Shown: positions 1-6,115, counted from the stretch's first letter. The stretch: DNA of 6,115 nt from Bacteroidota bacterium (GCA_015490475.1 WFXT01000138.1:1-6115); one strand, 5' to 3'. Numbers and translations: made by a program. The notes: generated by a model not told the origin, from the sequence alone.

Positions 1-145
1 AAAGCATCGGCGTTGCGAAATATGGCACCTACGTTGTAACCACTACGAATATTATCAAGGACAACGACAACAGGCAGTTTAGGAGCCCTTTAAATTCTTC
101 AATGGAGAGCCGTTTCAGTTGTATTCCCGATAATTTACGTGGCAT
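1..145 (-). pseudogene. SpoU/TrmH-family RNA 2'-O-methyltransferase, 5' part, frameshifted and cut by the window edge
   Basis: The gene starts at the ATG at 145-143, 2 bp after the stop of the 105-residue gene, and reads MPRKLSGIQLKRLSIEEFKG before the frame breaks. The -1 frame continues it as APKLPVVVVLDNIRSGYN, then VGAIFRNADA up to the window edge. This is the N-terminus of short Bacteroidetes TrmH-like enzymes: an 'RLSxEEFK' lead-in, then SPOUT motif 1 with Asn38, Gly40 and Arg44 in corrected numbering. In TrmH the motif-1 Arg is catalytic. The family transfers methyl groups from S-adenosylmethionine to the ribose 2'-OH of tRNA or rRNA; the target cannot be told here. One extra base in the CCC run at 86-88 (GGG in the coding sense) restores a continuous frame. 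Without it, translation ends at the TAG at 31-29. The lesion may be a true mutation or a base-calling error. The family assignment is firm; intactness is unknown because the rest lies outside the window. Confidence 0.8.
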
Positions 146-147
146 GT

Positions 148-465
148 TTATATTCCAAAGGCTTTTAGCAGAAGTTCCGTTCTGGCTTGCATCTTTTGCT
201 TGTCCTTTTCATCTTTAAAGAACTCAAGTAGTTCCGTATCTGTAGGAATTCGTTTTTCTGTGTTGTATATGTAGCATGCAACATCTGCCAGAGCCATCAA
301 TTTTTTGCATCGTTTATTTGTCCACCATTTGCACGTTCCATCTTTCAGGAAATACAGTCTTACTTTGTGGGCACCTTCAGATTGCTCGGAAAAGTATTTC
401 AGATTTTCTGGTTCACTATCCGTATGATATTTCAAGCCCTGTTGATGGTATTCTTTTACCGTCAT
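148..465 (-). CDS. Hypothetical 105-residue soluble protein, third gene of the operon
   Basis: I do not recognise this protein. Its ATG (465-463) overlaps the TGA of the T9SS-protein gene (464-462) as ATGA, and its TAA (150-148) lies 2 bp before the methyltransferase start. This tight fit in a four-gene run is the main reason to call it real. It has no signal peptide or membrane segment, so it is probably cytoplasmic. The N-terminal third is polar. A central beta-like stretch 'KVRLYFLKDGTCKWW' (about residues 34-48) is followed by 'TNKRCKK' and a helical segment with Cys64. The C-terminal part, from about residue 77, is a charged amphipathic helix (ELLEFFKDEKDKQ) ending in LLLKAFGI. Cysteines 45, 53 and 64 are not spaced as a standard zinc ribbon. 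Function is unknown. Expression is likely coupled to the upstream gene. Confidence 0.72.
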   Translation of the reverse strand: MTVKEYHQQGLKYHTDSEPENLKYFSEQSEGAHKVRLYFLKDGTCKWWTNKRCKKLMALADVACYIYNTEKRIPTDTELLEFFKDEKDKQKMQARTELLLKAFGI

Positions 466-662
466 GGCACAATTATTTTAACCACTTTTCCTTTATCTAT
501 TTGTCTAACCAGATATGTTCCTGATGGCAAGTTTATTAGTTGTGGATAAACAGAACTGCTTTGAGAGTAGATAGTTTTTCCTGTTAGGTCATATATATTG
601 ACAGGACAGTAAATTATTATTTGAGAGCGATAAATACCTATGCAATCGCTGTCTGCTTCAGG
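462..662 (-). other. Region encoding the T9SS type A C-terminal sorting domain
   Basis: The last 60-odd residues show the type A sorting-domain pattern: VNIYDLTGK at 576-584, INLPSGTYLVR at 598-608, then GKVVKIIVP to the C-terminus. In the T9SS such domains guide cargo across the outer membrane and are cleaved, with the protein released or anchored to lipopolysaccharide. The first part of the domain (usually an 'NP' turn followed by strands) is weak here: residues 561-575 contain two cysteines and a poor match. The LPSGTYLV core is convincing. Confidence 0.85.
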
Positions 663-2327
663 TTTATTGGCAAATGTTAGAGCGGAGGGGCATGAATCTT
701 GACTAACGGATATAGAACTTATAAACAGGTTGTTTCCATAGTCTGACTTTGCTTCAAGAAGCACTCTGAATGTGCCCTGTTGTGGCATCACAGGGATGCA
801 TATAGTTTTCCAGTGTAATGGTGTTTCAGGTTCCCACCATTGCGTTCTATCCAGTGTTGTGGTCTGGAGATTCCTTCCACCGTCCTGCCACACTTTGACT
901 TTTCCTTTGTTTTCTACTTCAAGCCACAGAGCCAGTGAATCCGCATGATATGGGTCATATTTCGTATAAGCATAAGTTATTGAAATGTAAAGCGTTGACG
1001 AGGTTGCATTGAACCACGGGGTATAAAGCCAGTCAGAACATGTCCTGCATTGATAGTCAAAGAAAGGCATCATCCATCCTGAGGTGTAGGAGGAATCTCT
1101 TGCAGGGAGCAATGAATATGGAACCCAACCTTGCTGGAAGTCAGGATTCCAAGAGTGTAGGACGTAAGGACTTTGCACAGTGCCTTTCCATGACCATGGC
1201 ATATTAAAAGGTTGCGATTGCATATAAAAGGGAAAACTGACCCAATTGTCCGTTGAGTCCTGTTCAGAGCGATTGCTAAATATTCCGATAGTAACAGTGA
1301 ATAGACCTGTGTCGGAAATAGAGTAGTTCACTAAAAGAGTATTCAGACCATCAGTCAGGGTAGAAATAACAGTGTCTTTTATGCTATGGTTGGGAGTGTT
1401 GAAAAACAGGAACAGGGTGTCGGGAGGAGGCACTGCATTAGTGTTCCATTCAATCAATAGTTCTACAGATATGGAGTCTGTGGGCGATGAACTTTTAATA
1501 TTTACGCCACGCAAAATCATATTATCAAAGTGTTGGGATTGCCTTTTGGAGGATAGCCAATTTTTATATCTGCTTCGTAGGTTTTGTTTAAGTTTTTTTA
1601 CCTGTTGGACACTTATGAACCATGGGCATGTGGAATCTGGGAAGAGCATTATGTTATGAAAAGGAGGAGTATCGTTACAGACGGTACCCTGTCCACACGA
1701 GTCAATAGAAACAACTGGAGAAAGGTCACAGATGCCATCGCCTTCAAAAGAACAGGTTGTCGTGTCCTGACCTTCGCACGTTTCTGAAATAGGAGAGGGC
1801 AGATAAGCCAATTCAGATAGCAAAGCCAAAGGCAGAGATAGGTTATATAATTCTCTGTAGTCAATGGCTATGCCTGTCCTGTCTGGGACAATACCGAAAG
1901 GAGTGTCAAGGCGAGCAATCCAAATATTTAGAATGTGTTCAGGAGAAATGGGGTCAACACCACCACTGCCAGAATTGGAAACTTTGTCAAGGGAAAAGGG
2001 AGTGGGTGATACAGCATACACGGTAACGGGAGTATTGATTGGATTACCATATTTATTTCGTCGTGCAGGAACAAACCGAATTCTGGGAACTTCGGCAGAA
2101 GACTTTTCCCATTCATATAAGCCAGCAGTGTCTGATTGACCATAGCGTGCGTTTACTGAATCAAGCCAGTTGTAAATATCTGATGGCACAAGAGTGAAAG
2201 TGTCCCGTAATAAATGAACAACAACAGGTATTTCAAGTGTTGCAGTATCTGTTATCCACCAAGGGGATTGTTGTGCATTAACAACAGTGCTAAACAAAAG
2301 CAAAGACAACCATTTCTTTATTATCAT
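462..2327 (-). CDS. T9SS-exported M43-like pseudo-metalloprotease with MAM/jelly-roll-like domain
   Basis: A 621-residue secreted protein. Residues 1-18 form a Sec signal peptide (KK, then a hydrophobic core, ending VNA before QQ). Residues about 33-250 follow the M43 (cytophagalysin/pappalysin) pattern by eye: IPVVVH at 33-38, IRFVPA at 83-88, HILNIWIARL at 131-140, GDGICD at 196-201, paired cysteines at 184, 192, 200, 211 and 217, and a Met-turn-like HNIMLFP at 224-230 followed by a C-x5-Q segment. At the place of HExxHxxGxxH it reads SELAYLPSPIS (171-181). The Glu remains, but the three zinc-ligand His are Ser171, Tyr175 and Ser181, so peptidase activity is not expected. An Ig-like stretch (about 268-370) follows, then a Trp-rich jelly-roll/MAM-like domain (about 378-545), common in secreted Bacteroidetes M43 proteins, and a T9SS type A sorting domain (about 560-621). 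The start overlaps the M1 gene's stop as ATGA. Binding or scaffolding is my inference. Confidence 0.88.
   Translation of the reverse strand: MIIKKWLSLLLFSTVVNAQQSPWWITDTATLEIPVVVHLLRDTFTLVPSDIYNWLDSVNARYGQSDTAGLYEWEKSSAEVPRIRFVPARRNKYGNPINTPVTVYAVSPTPFSLDKVSNSGSGGVDPISPEHILNIWIARLDTPFGIVPDRTGIAIDYRELYNLSLPLALLSELAYLPSPISETCEGQDTTTCSFEGDGICDLSPVVSIDSCGQGTVCNDTPPFHNIMLFPDSTCPWFISVQQVKKLKQNLRSRYKNWLSSKRQSQHFDNMILRGVNIKSSSPTDSISVELLIEWNTNAVPPPDTLFLFFNTPNHSIKDTVISTLTDGLNTLLVNYSISDTGLFTVTIGIFSNRSEQDSTDNWVSFPFYMQSQPFNMPWSWKGTVQSPYVLHSWNPDFQQGWVPYSLLPARDSSYTSGWMMPFFDYQCRTCSDWLYTPWFNATSSTLYISITYAYTKYDPYHADSLALWLEVENKGKVKVWQDGGRNLQTTTLDRTQWWEPETPLHWKTICIPVMPQQGTFRVLLEAKSDYGNNLFISSISVSQDSCPSALTFANKPEADSDCIGIYRSQIIIYCPVNIYDLTGKTIYSQSSSVYPQLINLPSGTYLVRQIDKGKVVKIIVP
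1785..1817 (-). other. Degenerate zinc-binding motif of the M43-like domain
   Basis: These codons specify SELAYLPSPIS (residues 171-181), which falls where M43 enzymes carry HExxHxxGxxH. Placement rests on the upstream LNIWIARL block and the downstream cysteine-rich GDGICD block, both at the expected order and distance. The general-base Glu172 is kept, and all three His ligands are replaced. The surrounding frame is open and well formed, so this is substitution rather than a frameshift. Confidence 0.75.
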
Positions 2328-5300
2328 CTAAAATCCCTGATTATTTCTTCTGGTTTGAAATCTAAATTAAGTGTTAAAGTTATACGACGCAAAATTTTGG
2401 CAGGAGTAGGCATTTGGTTGCGGTCTGGAGGACAGGGAAGCACACCACATAGTCCGTCATCTATATTTTGAGAAACCACTATGGGAACATTAAGAGCCAG
2501 ATGCTTGCCACCTATCGTTAGTCCCACTTCATAGCCATTATTTAAAGCAACTGTGTCCTGCCATGCCGATAGGTTAGCATATACACGCATTTTGGGGAAT
2601 TTAAAGGGAAGGTCAGCATAGAGTTTAAAGGCAAGCAACCATTTGTCGGCACGCAGATTTGTAGGAGTGAAAAAGCCACCATCTTCAACATACACCTGTT
2701 TGAAGGCAAACAAGTCTGTTCGGCTTGCAGTCGGAGGCACAGGTATTGTCCTTGTCAGATAGTAGTGAGTAAAGAAGAAGTCCTGATATCCTGCCCATGC
2801 ACTAACAGTAAAGCGAGGGTCAATCATAGATTCGGTATTGAATGGCATAAATCCTGCAAAAGCACGTACACCTATATTCCTGCCTTTCTTGTTGTATGTG
2901 ATATTATATGTTCCAGATAAAGAAAGTCGGGTAAAGTTAATACCGCCTGAAACGTCTGCTTTTAATTCCCATGGGTTGAATTTAGAATCCCATTTTCGTA
3001 AGAAGGATAATTGTCCATACCATCTGGCTTGCTTGTCCATTCCTTGTGCCAGTTCAATCCAGTGAGCATATGCATTGATGAAAGTAAATAGAGGCTTGTG
3101 CCATGATTCAGGGTCAAAGGAAATTTTGATGTATGGAGAAACTCTACCGTATCTATTGGATTCCGAGATGCCAAAAGTTCTGCCTTCAACACCCAGTTTA
3201 ATATAGTGAACTTTTTTATAATATCCGGGATACCAGTAATATCCTATGTTTCCTGTGCCCACAAAAGTTTGTGATTTGAGGGCAAAAGCAGGCAGGAGAG
3301 AAAACTCAAGTCGTTCGCCTTTTATCAAGAAATTGTTGAAATAAATACCGAGCCATGTTCCATCAGCAGTATTCCAGCCAACAAATGGAATCCATCCAAT
3401 AGTATATCGTTGAGGACCGTCAATGCCACCACCAAATCTGAAAGACAACTTGCGTCTGGTCCATCCACGTTTTTTATTTACTTTGAACATGTTTTCTCTG
3501 TAAGATTCTTCGGGCACAATAAATGGAGCCAAAGGAGGGTTAATGATTAATTTGTCATAATCACCAGAAGGGAACAAGACTTCAATGGCATCATCCTTCA
3601 ACATGTCTGGATGCACTTCATACCACTGCTCTGCAACTATAGAATCACCTTTGTATGCAACAACATAGATAGGTCCCGGGATTTTGTTTCTGCTTCCTAT
3701 GTAGAGAGTTCTGAACTTGCGAGTGCCCATCTGGAGAGTATCTGGGGTAACCCAGATGAAATACCAATCTGGTAGCCTTTCTGTAGAGAGGACATAATCA
3801 AAGAACCAACTTGCTTCCACACCAGCCTTCTGGAAAGAAGTTATCAATGCCGTATCGTCAGGATGTTTGAGATGCCAGTCTTTATAAAACGTTTGCATTG
3901 CTTTGTCTAAACGTTCCCTTCCTATACTACCTTCCAGCACCTGAACCCAAAGGGGAACACGCATGTATATCATAGTACCATAGTTGATTTCTGAATATTT
4001 ATCAGCGGGTAGGTTGAGAGGTTGGTCCAACCCAAAAGAACGCAAAATTTCCGATGAAAGCCCAGCCATTATAGCAGAGGGATAATAAACACTAAGGTTT
4101 GCCTGCCTATTCTTTGCACGACGCTTTAGTTTGATATCACCTACAAGTACATCAATAGCCCGTTCACTAATTGGTTTAGTACTATACCCATGTCTGGCTT
4201 CCATGTACCGCCATTCATAGTATGAGTTGAACCCTTCGTCCATCCATGGGTAAATCCTTTCGTTGATGCCAAACATTCCCATAAACCAGTTATGTCCTAT
4301 TTCATGTGCTATAACTCTTTCAACTACTCTTTTAGTGGGCAATCCGGGAGAAAGGATTGTTATCATTGGGTATTCCATACCACCGCCTGCTTTCAAAGGA
4401 CCTTCCACTGCCGTTGCCTGTGGCCATGCATATTCACCTATCCACAAGGAAAAATAATAAAGTGAACTGTCAATATACAGCACTGCACTATCCCATGCTT
4501 TGTAATTCCGAGGTAGAAAAGCAGTCCACGTATTTACTACCTTTCCGGATGGCAGAGTAATCTGACTTTTCTGGACAAACCACCGCTTGTCAGCAAACCA
4601 TGCAAAGTCATGCACGTTGTGGGCAACCCATACAAGTCGCTTTTTTGCTTTGGCAGAAGGAGGAAACTTCATAAGGGAATCAATGAGTTTGTCATGTCCT
4701 TCTTTGTTGTCTTTTGCCAGTTGTCGTAGTTTCTCTATTGTTTCATTCGTCCACTCAACTCTTTCATTTAGCCATTCTTGTTCTGATTGTGTTTGCAACA
4801 CACCAGTTGCAAGGACAACATAGTTCTCTGGAACGACTATTTCCACTTCATAAGTCCCAAATTCACCGTAGAATTCACCTTGATCGCGATATGGTAATAG
4901 ATGCCACCCTTCATGGTCAAATACAGCAATACGTGGATACCACTGAGTGATTGCATAAGACTGCTTATTCCTGCCCAGTCTGGAAAAGGCATAAGGAATC
5001 TTAACTTCAAAAGGAGTGGTAATGACGATGCTATCACCCGGTTTCAAAGGTTCTGGTAAAGGAACCTTCACAATATCTGGATTGTCGGTCAATTCCCAAG
5101 GAACTGGTTCGCCGTTGACTTCAAAAGCCAATCCATAAAGAGCACCACGCTTCTCTTTCTCAGCAAATAAGTACTCAAGATTTCCTGTTTCCATTTGTTC
5201 ACGGGCATACACAGACGTGTTGTCTTTGAAAGCATTGGGATAAACATGGAAATAAATAGTATCCAATGTGTGTGGACTGTTATTGACATAAATAAGTTTC

Positions 5301-5458
5301 ATTGATGCCAAGAGTCTGTGTTGTTCATCGTCCAGTTCAACCTGAATTTTATAATGGACACGTTGTTGCCAGTATTTATTACCCTTATTTCCCTGTGCAA
5401 ATAACCCGGATGTTATCATAAAAAACAAAAGTGTAACGCTCAAATGACGCCAATGCAT
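2324..5458 (-). CDS. Exported M1-family zinc metallopeptidase with C-terminal barrel-like domain
   Basis: A 1044-residue protein with a Sec signal peptide (residues 1-21, hydrophobic core and FA-Q cleavage site), so it leaves the cytoplasm. Residues about 30-220 form the M1 N-terminal beta-saddle. The catalytic domain has GGGMEYP at 358-364 (the GAMEN-like exopeptidase loop), HEIGHNW at 385-391, and Glu408 in WMDEGF exactly 18 residues after HExxH. All three zinc ligands (His385, His389, Glu408) and the catalytic Glu386 are present. Tyr493 in NYGTMIY is the probable transition-state Tyr. A charged helical insert lies at about 222-275. Residues about 565-650 look like an Ig-like domain. Residues about 655-1044 are a Gly- and aromatic-rich run of short alternating strands resembling an outer-membrane barrel, although the C-terminal residue is Arg rather than Phe. 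It likely trims N-terminal residues from peptides at the envelope; substrate is unknown. It heads the operon, and its TGA overlaps the next start. Confidence 0.9.
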   Translation of the reverse strand: MHWRHLSVTLLFFMITSGLFAQGNKGNKYWQQRVHYKIQVELDDEQHRLLASMKLIYVNNSPHTLDTIYFHVYPNAFKDNTSVYAREQMETGNLEYLFAEKEKRGALYGLAFEVNGEPVPWELTDNPDIVKVPLPEPLKPGDSIVITTPFEVKIPYAFSRLGRNKQSYAITQWYPRIAVFDHEGWHLLPYRDQGEFYGEFGTYEVEIVVPENYVVLATGVLQTQSEQEWLNERVEWTNETIEKLRQLAKDNKEGHDKLIDSLMKFPPSAKAKKRLVWVAHNVHDFAWFADKRWFVQKSQITLPSGKVVNTWTAFLPRNYKAWDSAVLYIDSSLYYFSLWIGEYAWPQATAVEGPLKAGGGMEYPMITILSPGLPTKRVVERVIAHEIGHNWFMGMFGINERIYPWMDEGFNSYYEWRYMEARHGYSTKPISERAIDVLVGDIKLKRRAKNRQANLSVYYPSAIMAGLSSEILRSFGLDQPLNLPADKYSEINYGTMIYMRVPLWVQVLEGSIGRERLDKAMQTFYKDWHLKHPDDTALITSFQKAGVEASWFFDYVLSTERLPDWYFIWVTPDTLQMGTRKFRTLYIGSRNKIPGPIYVVAYKGDSIVAEQWYEVHPDMLKDDAIEVLFPSGDYDKLIINPPLAPFIVPEESYRENMFKVNKKRGWTRRKLSFRFGGGIDGPQRYTIGWIPFVGWNTADGTWLGIYFNNFLIKGERLEFSLLPAFALKSQTFVGTGNIGYYWYPGYYKKVHYIKLGVEGRTFGISESNRYGRVSPYIKISFDPESWHKPLFTFINAYAHWIELAQGMDKQARWYGQLSFLRKWDSKFNPWELKADVSGGINFTRLSLSGTYNITYNKKGRNIGVRAFAGFMPFNTESMIDPRFTVSAWAGYQDFFFTHYYLTRTIPVPPTASRTDLFAFKQVYVEDGGFFTPTNLRADKWLLAFKLYADLPFKFPKMRVYANLSAWQDTVALNNGYEVGLTIGGKHLALNVPIVVSQNIDDGLCGVLPCPPDRNQMPTPAKILRRITLTLNLDFKPEEIIRDFR
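2327..3496 (-). other. Region encoding the beta-rich, barrel-like C-terminal domain of the M1 protein
   Basis: Residues about 655-1044 hold many 8-12 residue segments with alternating hydrophobic and polar residues, rich in Tyr, Trp, Phe and Gly, separated by short turns. Examples are LSFRFGGGID, WLGIYFNNF, NIGYYWYPGYY, YIKLGVEGRTFGIS and ITLTLNLDF. This is the look of outer-membrane beta-barrel strands. Classical M1 aminopeptidases instead end in an alpha-helical domain, which is absent. Barrel topology is inferred from pattern only; a soluble beta-helix or sandwich remains possible. Confidence 0.6.
4235..4306 (-). other. M1 zinc-binding site HExxH-x18-E
   Basis: These 24 codons run from His385 to Glu408. 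HEIGHNW gives two His ligands and the catalytic Glu386. Glu408, in the family-typical WMDEGF context, is the third ligand. The spacing is exactly that of M1 gluzincins, so this enzyme should be active, unlike its neighbour. Confidence 0.93.
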
Positions 5459-5475
5459 TATTTATGGTTTTGAAG

Positions 5476-5483
5476 CAAAGTTA
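5476..5483 (-). promoter_or_regulatory. Candidate Bacteroidetes -7 promoter element for the M1 operon
   Basis: On the minus strand this reads TAACTTTG, a full match to the TAnnTTTG element recognised by the primary sigma factor of Bacteroidetes. It lies 17 bp before the M1 start codon, so the leader would be very short, about a dozen bases. Its first three bases are the stop codon of the PIN gene. No clear TTG-type -33 element is visible at the expected distance; TTA is the nearest. No Shine-Dalgarno sequence precedes the ATG, only an A-rich stretch, as is usual in this phylum. Read-through from the toxin-antitoxin pair is the alternative. Confidence 0.45.
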
Positions 5484-5899
5484 GGGATGTGATATAAATG
5501 GGTAATTGAGACTGAGAACCTTTTTCTCCGTGGTTAGGAATCTTACTTTACTTTTCGTAACTTGTTGAATGTATATCGCCTGATGAATGCCATCTGCTTC
5601 TCCTAACTCTATATCAAGATCAAGGGTTAACGTTAATATTGCGTGCTTGTTGTGTATAGGACATATTGTGAATTTTATACCTGAGGTGTTACAAAGTTTT
5701 CTTAATAGATTGATAAATTTTTTACCTTTTTCGGGGGATAGGGAGTAAATTCTTTTAAAACAGTTCTGGGAATCCATATCTCAAGAGCATCATGCTTTAT
5801 AAGAAGTTTTAGCCATTTATTTTTCACAGCCCTAGAGCCATAGACAAGATAAATACGGTAAAGAGCTATTAAAATATTTGTGTCGAGTATTAATGTCAT
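5481..5899 (-). pseudogene. VapC-like PIN-domain nuclease, split by a one-base frameshift
   Basis: The first frame (5899-5702) begins MTLILDTNILIALYR, with the first PIN acidic residue at Asp6 and Glu50 in VLKEF. It then breaks near a run of five C (minus strand, 5737-5733). The -1 frame, open from 5777 to 5481, supplies the rest: PEKGKKFINLLRK, then ELGEADGIHQAI with the third acidic cluster, then FLTTEKKVL with Glu at the fourth site. Adding one C to the run gives a continuous 139-residue protein with all PIN landmarks in order and normal VapC length. PIN toxins are Mg-dependent RNases, most often cutting tRNA or rRNA. The ATG overlaps the stop of the upstream small gene as ATGA, the usual antitoxin-toxin layout. 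As written the gene cannot make a whole toxin without frameshifting; decay and sequence error are both possible. Confidence 0.82.
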
Positions 5900-6115
5900 A
5901 GTTTATCTAGCCATTCTTCAACTTCGTCTCCTTGTCCTATACCTTCTATGGCAGCAATTAAAGATGCTAAGGCTATTATTTTCCTTTTCTCTGATTTTGA
6001 TGTTTTATCAACAAATCTTTTAATAACCGTTATAACTTCATCAATATCTTCCTGAATGTTTATAATTTCTCCATTGGGAAAAGACTTAGGTATCTCAACT
6101 TCACGATACTTAATG
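5896..6115 (-). CDS. Probable antitoxin of the PIN toxin, 3' part only
   Basis: An open frame runs from the window edge (first whole codon at 6114-6112) to the TGA at 5898-5896, giving 72 residues with no start codon in view. It begins IKYREVEIPKSFPNGEIINI, continues with a helical, Lys-rich segment (VIKRFVDKTSKSEKRK) and a small-residue helix (IIALASLIAAIEGIG), and ends in the acidic DEVEEWLDKL. Its stop overlaps the PIN start as ATGA, so the two are probably translationally coupled. The antitoxin role is inferred from position, small size and the acidic tail, which could bind the toxin. I cannot assign it to a known antitoxin family (MazE/AbrB, Phd, RHH); any DNA-binding part may lie upstream of the window. 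Confidence 0.7.
   Translation of the reverse strand, partial: IKYREVEIPKSFPNGEIINIQEDIDEVITVIKRFVDKTSKSEKRKIIALASLIAAIEGIGQGDEVEEWLDKL

Noticed and set aside
29..145. A 38-residue open frame that looks like a small membrane peptide (LLNCLLSLSLIIFVVVTT tail)
   Set aside because: The hydrophobic tail is out-of-frame reading of the methyltransferase VVVVLDNIRSG segment after the frameshift. The first 20 residues are the methyltransferase N-terminus.
1864..2139. Plus-strand open frame of 91 residues
   Set aside because: It lies opposite the M43-like domain, whose motifs fix the coding strand; there is no supporting motif or neighbour.
4587..4823. Plus-strand open frame of 78 residues, Ser/Cys/His-rich
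   Set aside because: It is antisense to well-conserved M1 coding sequence and has low-complexity composition typical of a shadow frame.
5459..5530. Possible terminator between the toxin-antitoxin pair and the M1 operon
   Set aside because: The gap is only 22 bp, and no GC-rich inverted repeat followed by a T run was found in the minus-strand sense.
5726..5740. Programmed -1 frameshifting in the PIN gene
   Set aside because: The AAA AAG pair would need the P-site codon to re-pair as GAA, the heptamer is not a standard slippery site, and no strong downstream stem was seen. An indel in the adjacent C run is simpler.
5481..5777. A separate 98-residue gene starting MDSQNCFKR
   Set aside because: Its ATG lies inside the PIN frame, and its content from about PEKGKK onward is the C-terminal half of the same PIN domain, so it is not an independent gene.

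Overview
The window looks like a chromosomal segment of a member of the Bacteroidota (Bacteroidetes). The 621-residue secreted protein ends in a type IX secretion system (T9SS) sorting domain, which is essentially restricted to that group. A TAnnTTTG element of the Bacteroidetes sigma-factor type lies just upstream of the main gene cluster. No Shine-Dalgarno sequence is seen before the leading gene, and the DNA is moderately AT-rich. I cannot name the genus.

All convincing genes are on the minus strand, so they read from high to low coordinates. (1) 6115-5481 holds a toxin-antitoxin-like pair: the 3' part of a small upstream gene (probable antitoxin, cut by the window edge) overlaps by ATGA with a VapC-like PIN-domain gene. 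The PIN gene is split by a one-base frameshift. (2) 5458-2324 encodes a 1044-residue exported M1-type zinc peptidase with an intact active site and a long beta-rich, barrel-like C-terminal half. (3) 2327-462 encodes a T9SS-exported protein that aligns by eye with M43 (pappalysin/cytophagalysin-type) metalloproteases, but all three zinc-binding histidines are gone. It is therefore probably a pseudo-protease. (4) 465-148 encodes a 105-residue soluble protein that I do not recognise. (5) 145-1 is the 5' end of a SpoU/TrmH-type RNA 2'-O-methyltransferase gene. It also carries a one-base frameshift and runs off the window.

Genes 2-5 are packed like one operon: two successive 4-bp ATGA overlaps, then a 2-bp gap. 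Only 22 bp separate the PIN gene from the M1 gene, and that gap adjoins the candidate promoter. No stretch of 300 bases is without a gene. No RNA gene, CRISPR array, insertion sequence or clear terminator hairpin was seen.

The most interesting content is an active envelope-associated M1 peptidase translationally coupled to a dead, secreted M43 homologue and a small unknown protein. Both frameshifts are repaired by adding one base to a C/G run, so they may be sequence errors rather than true pseudogenes.
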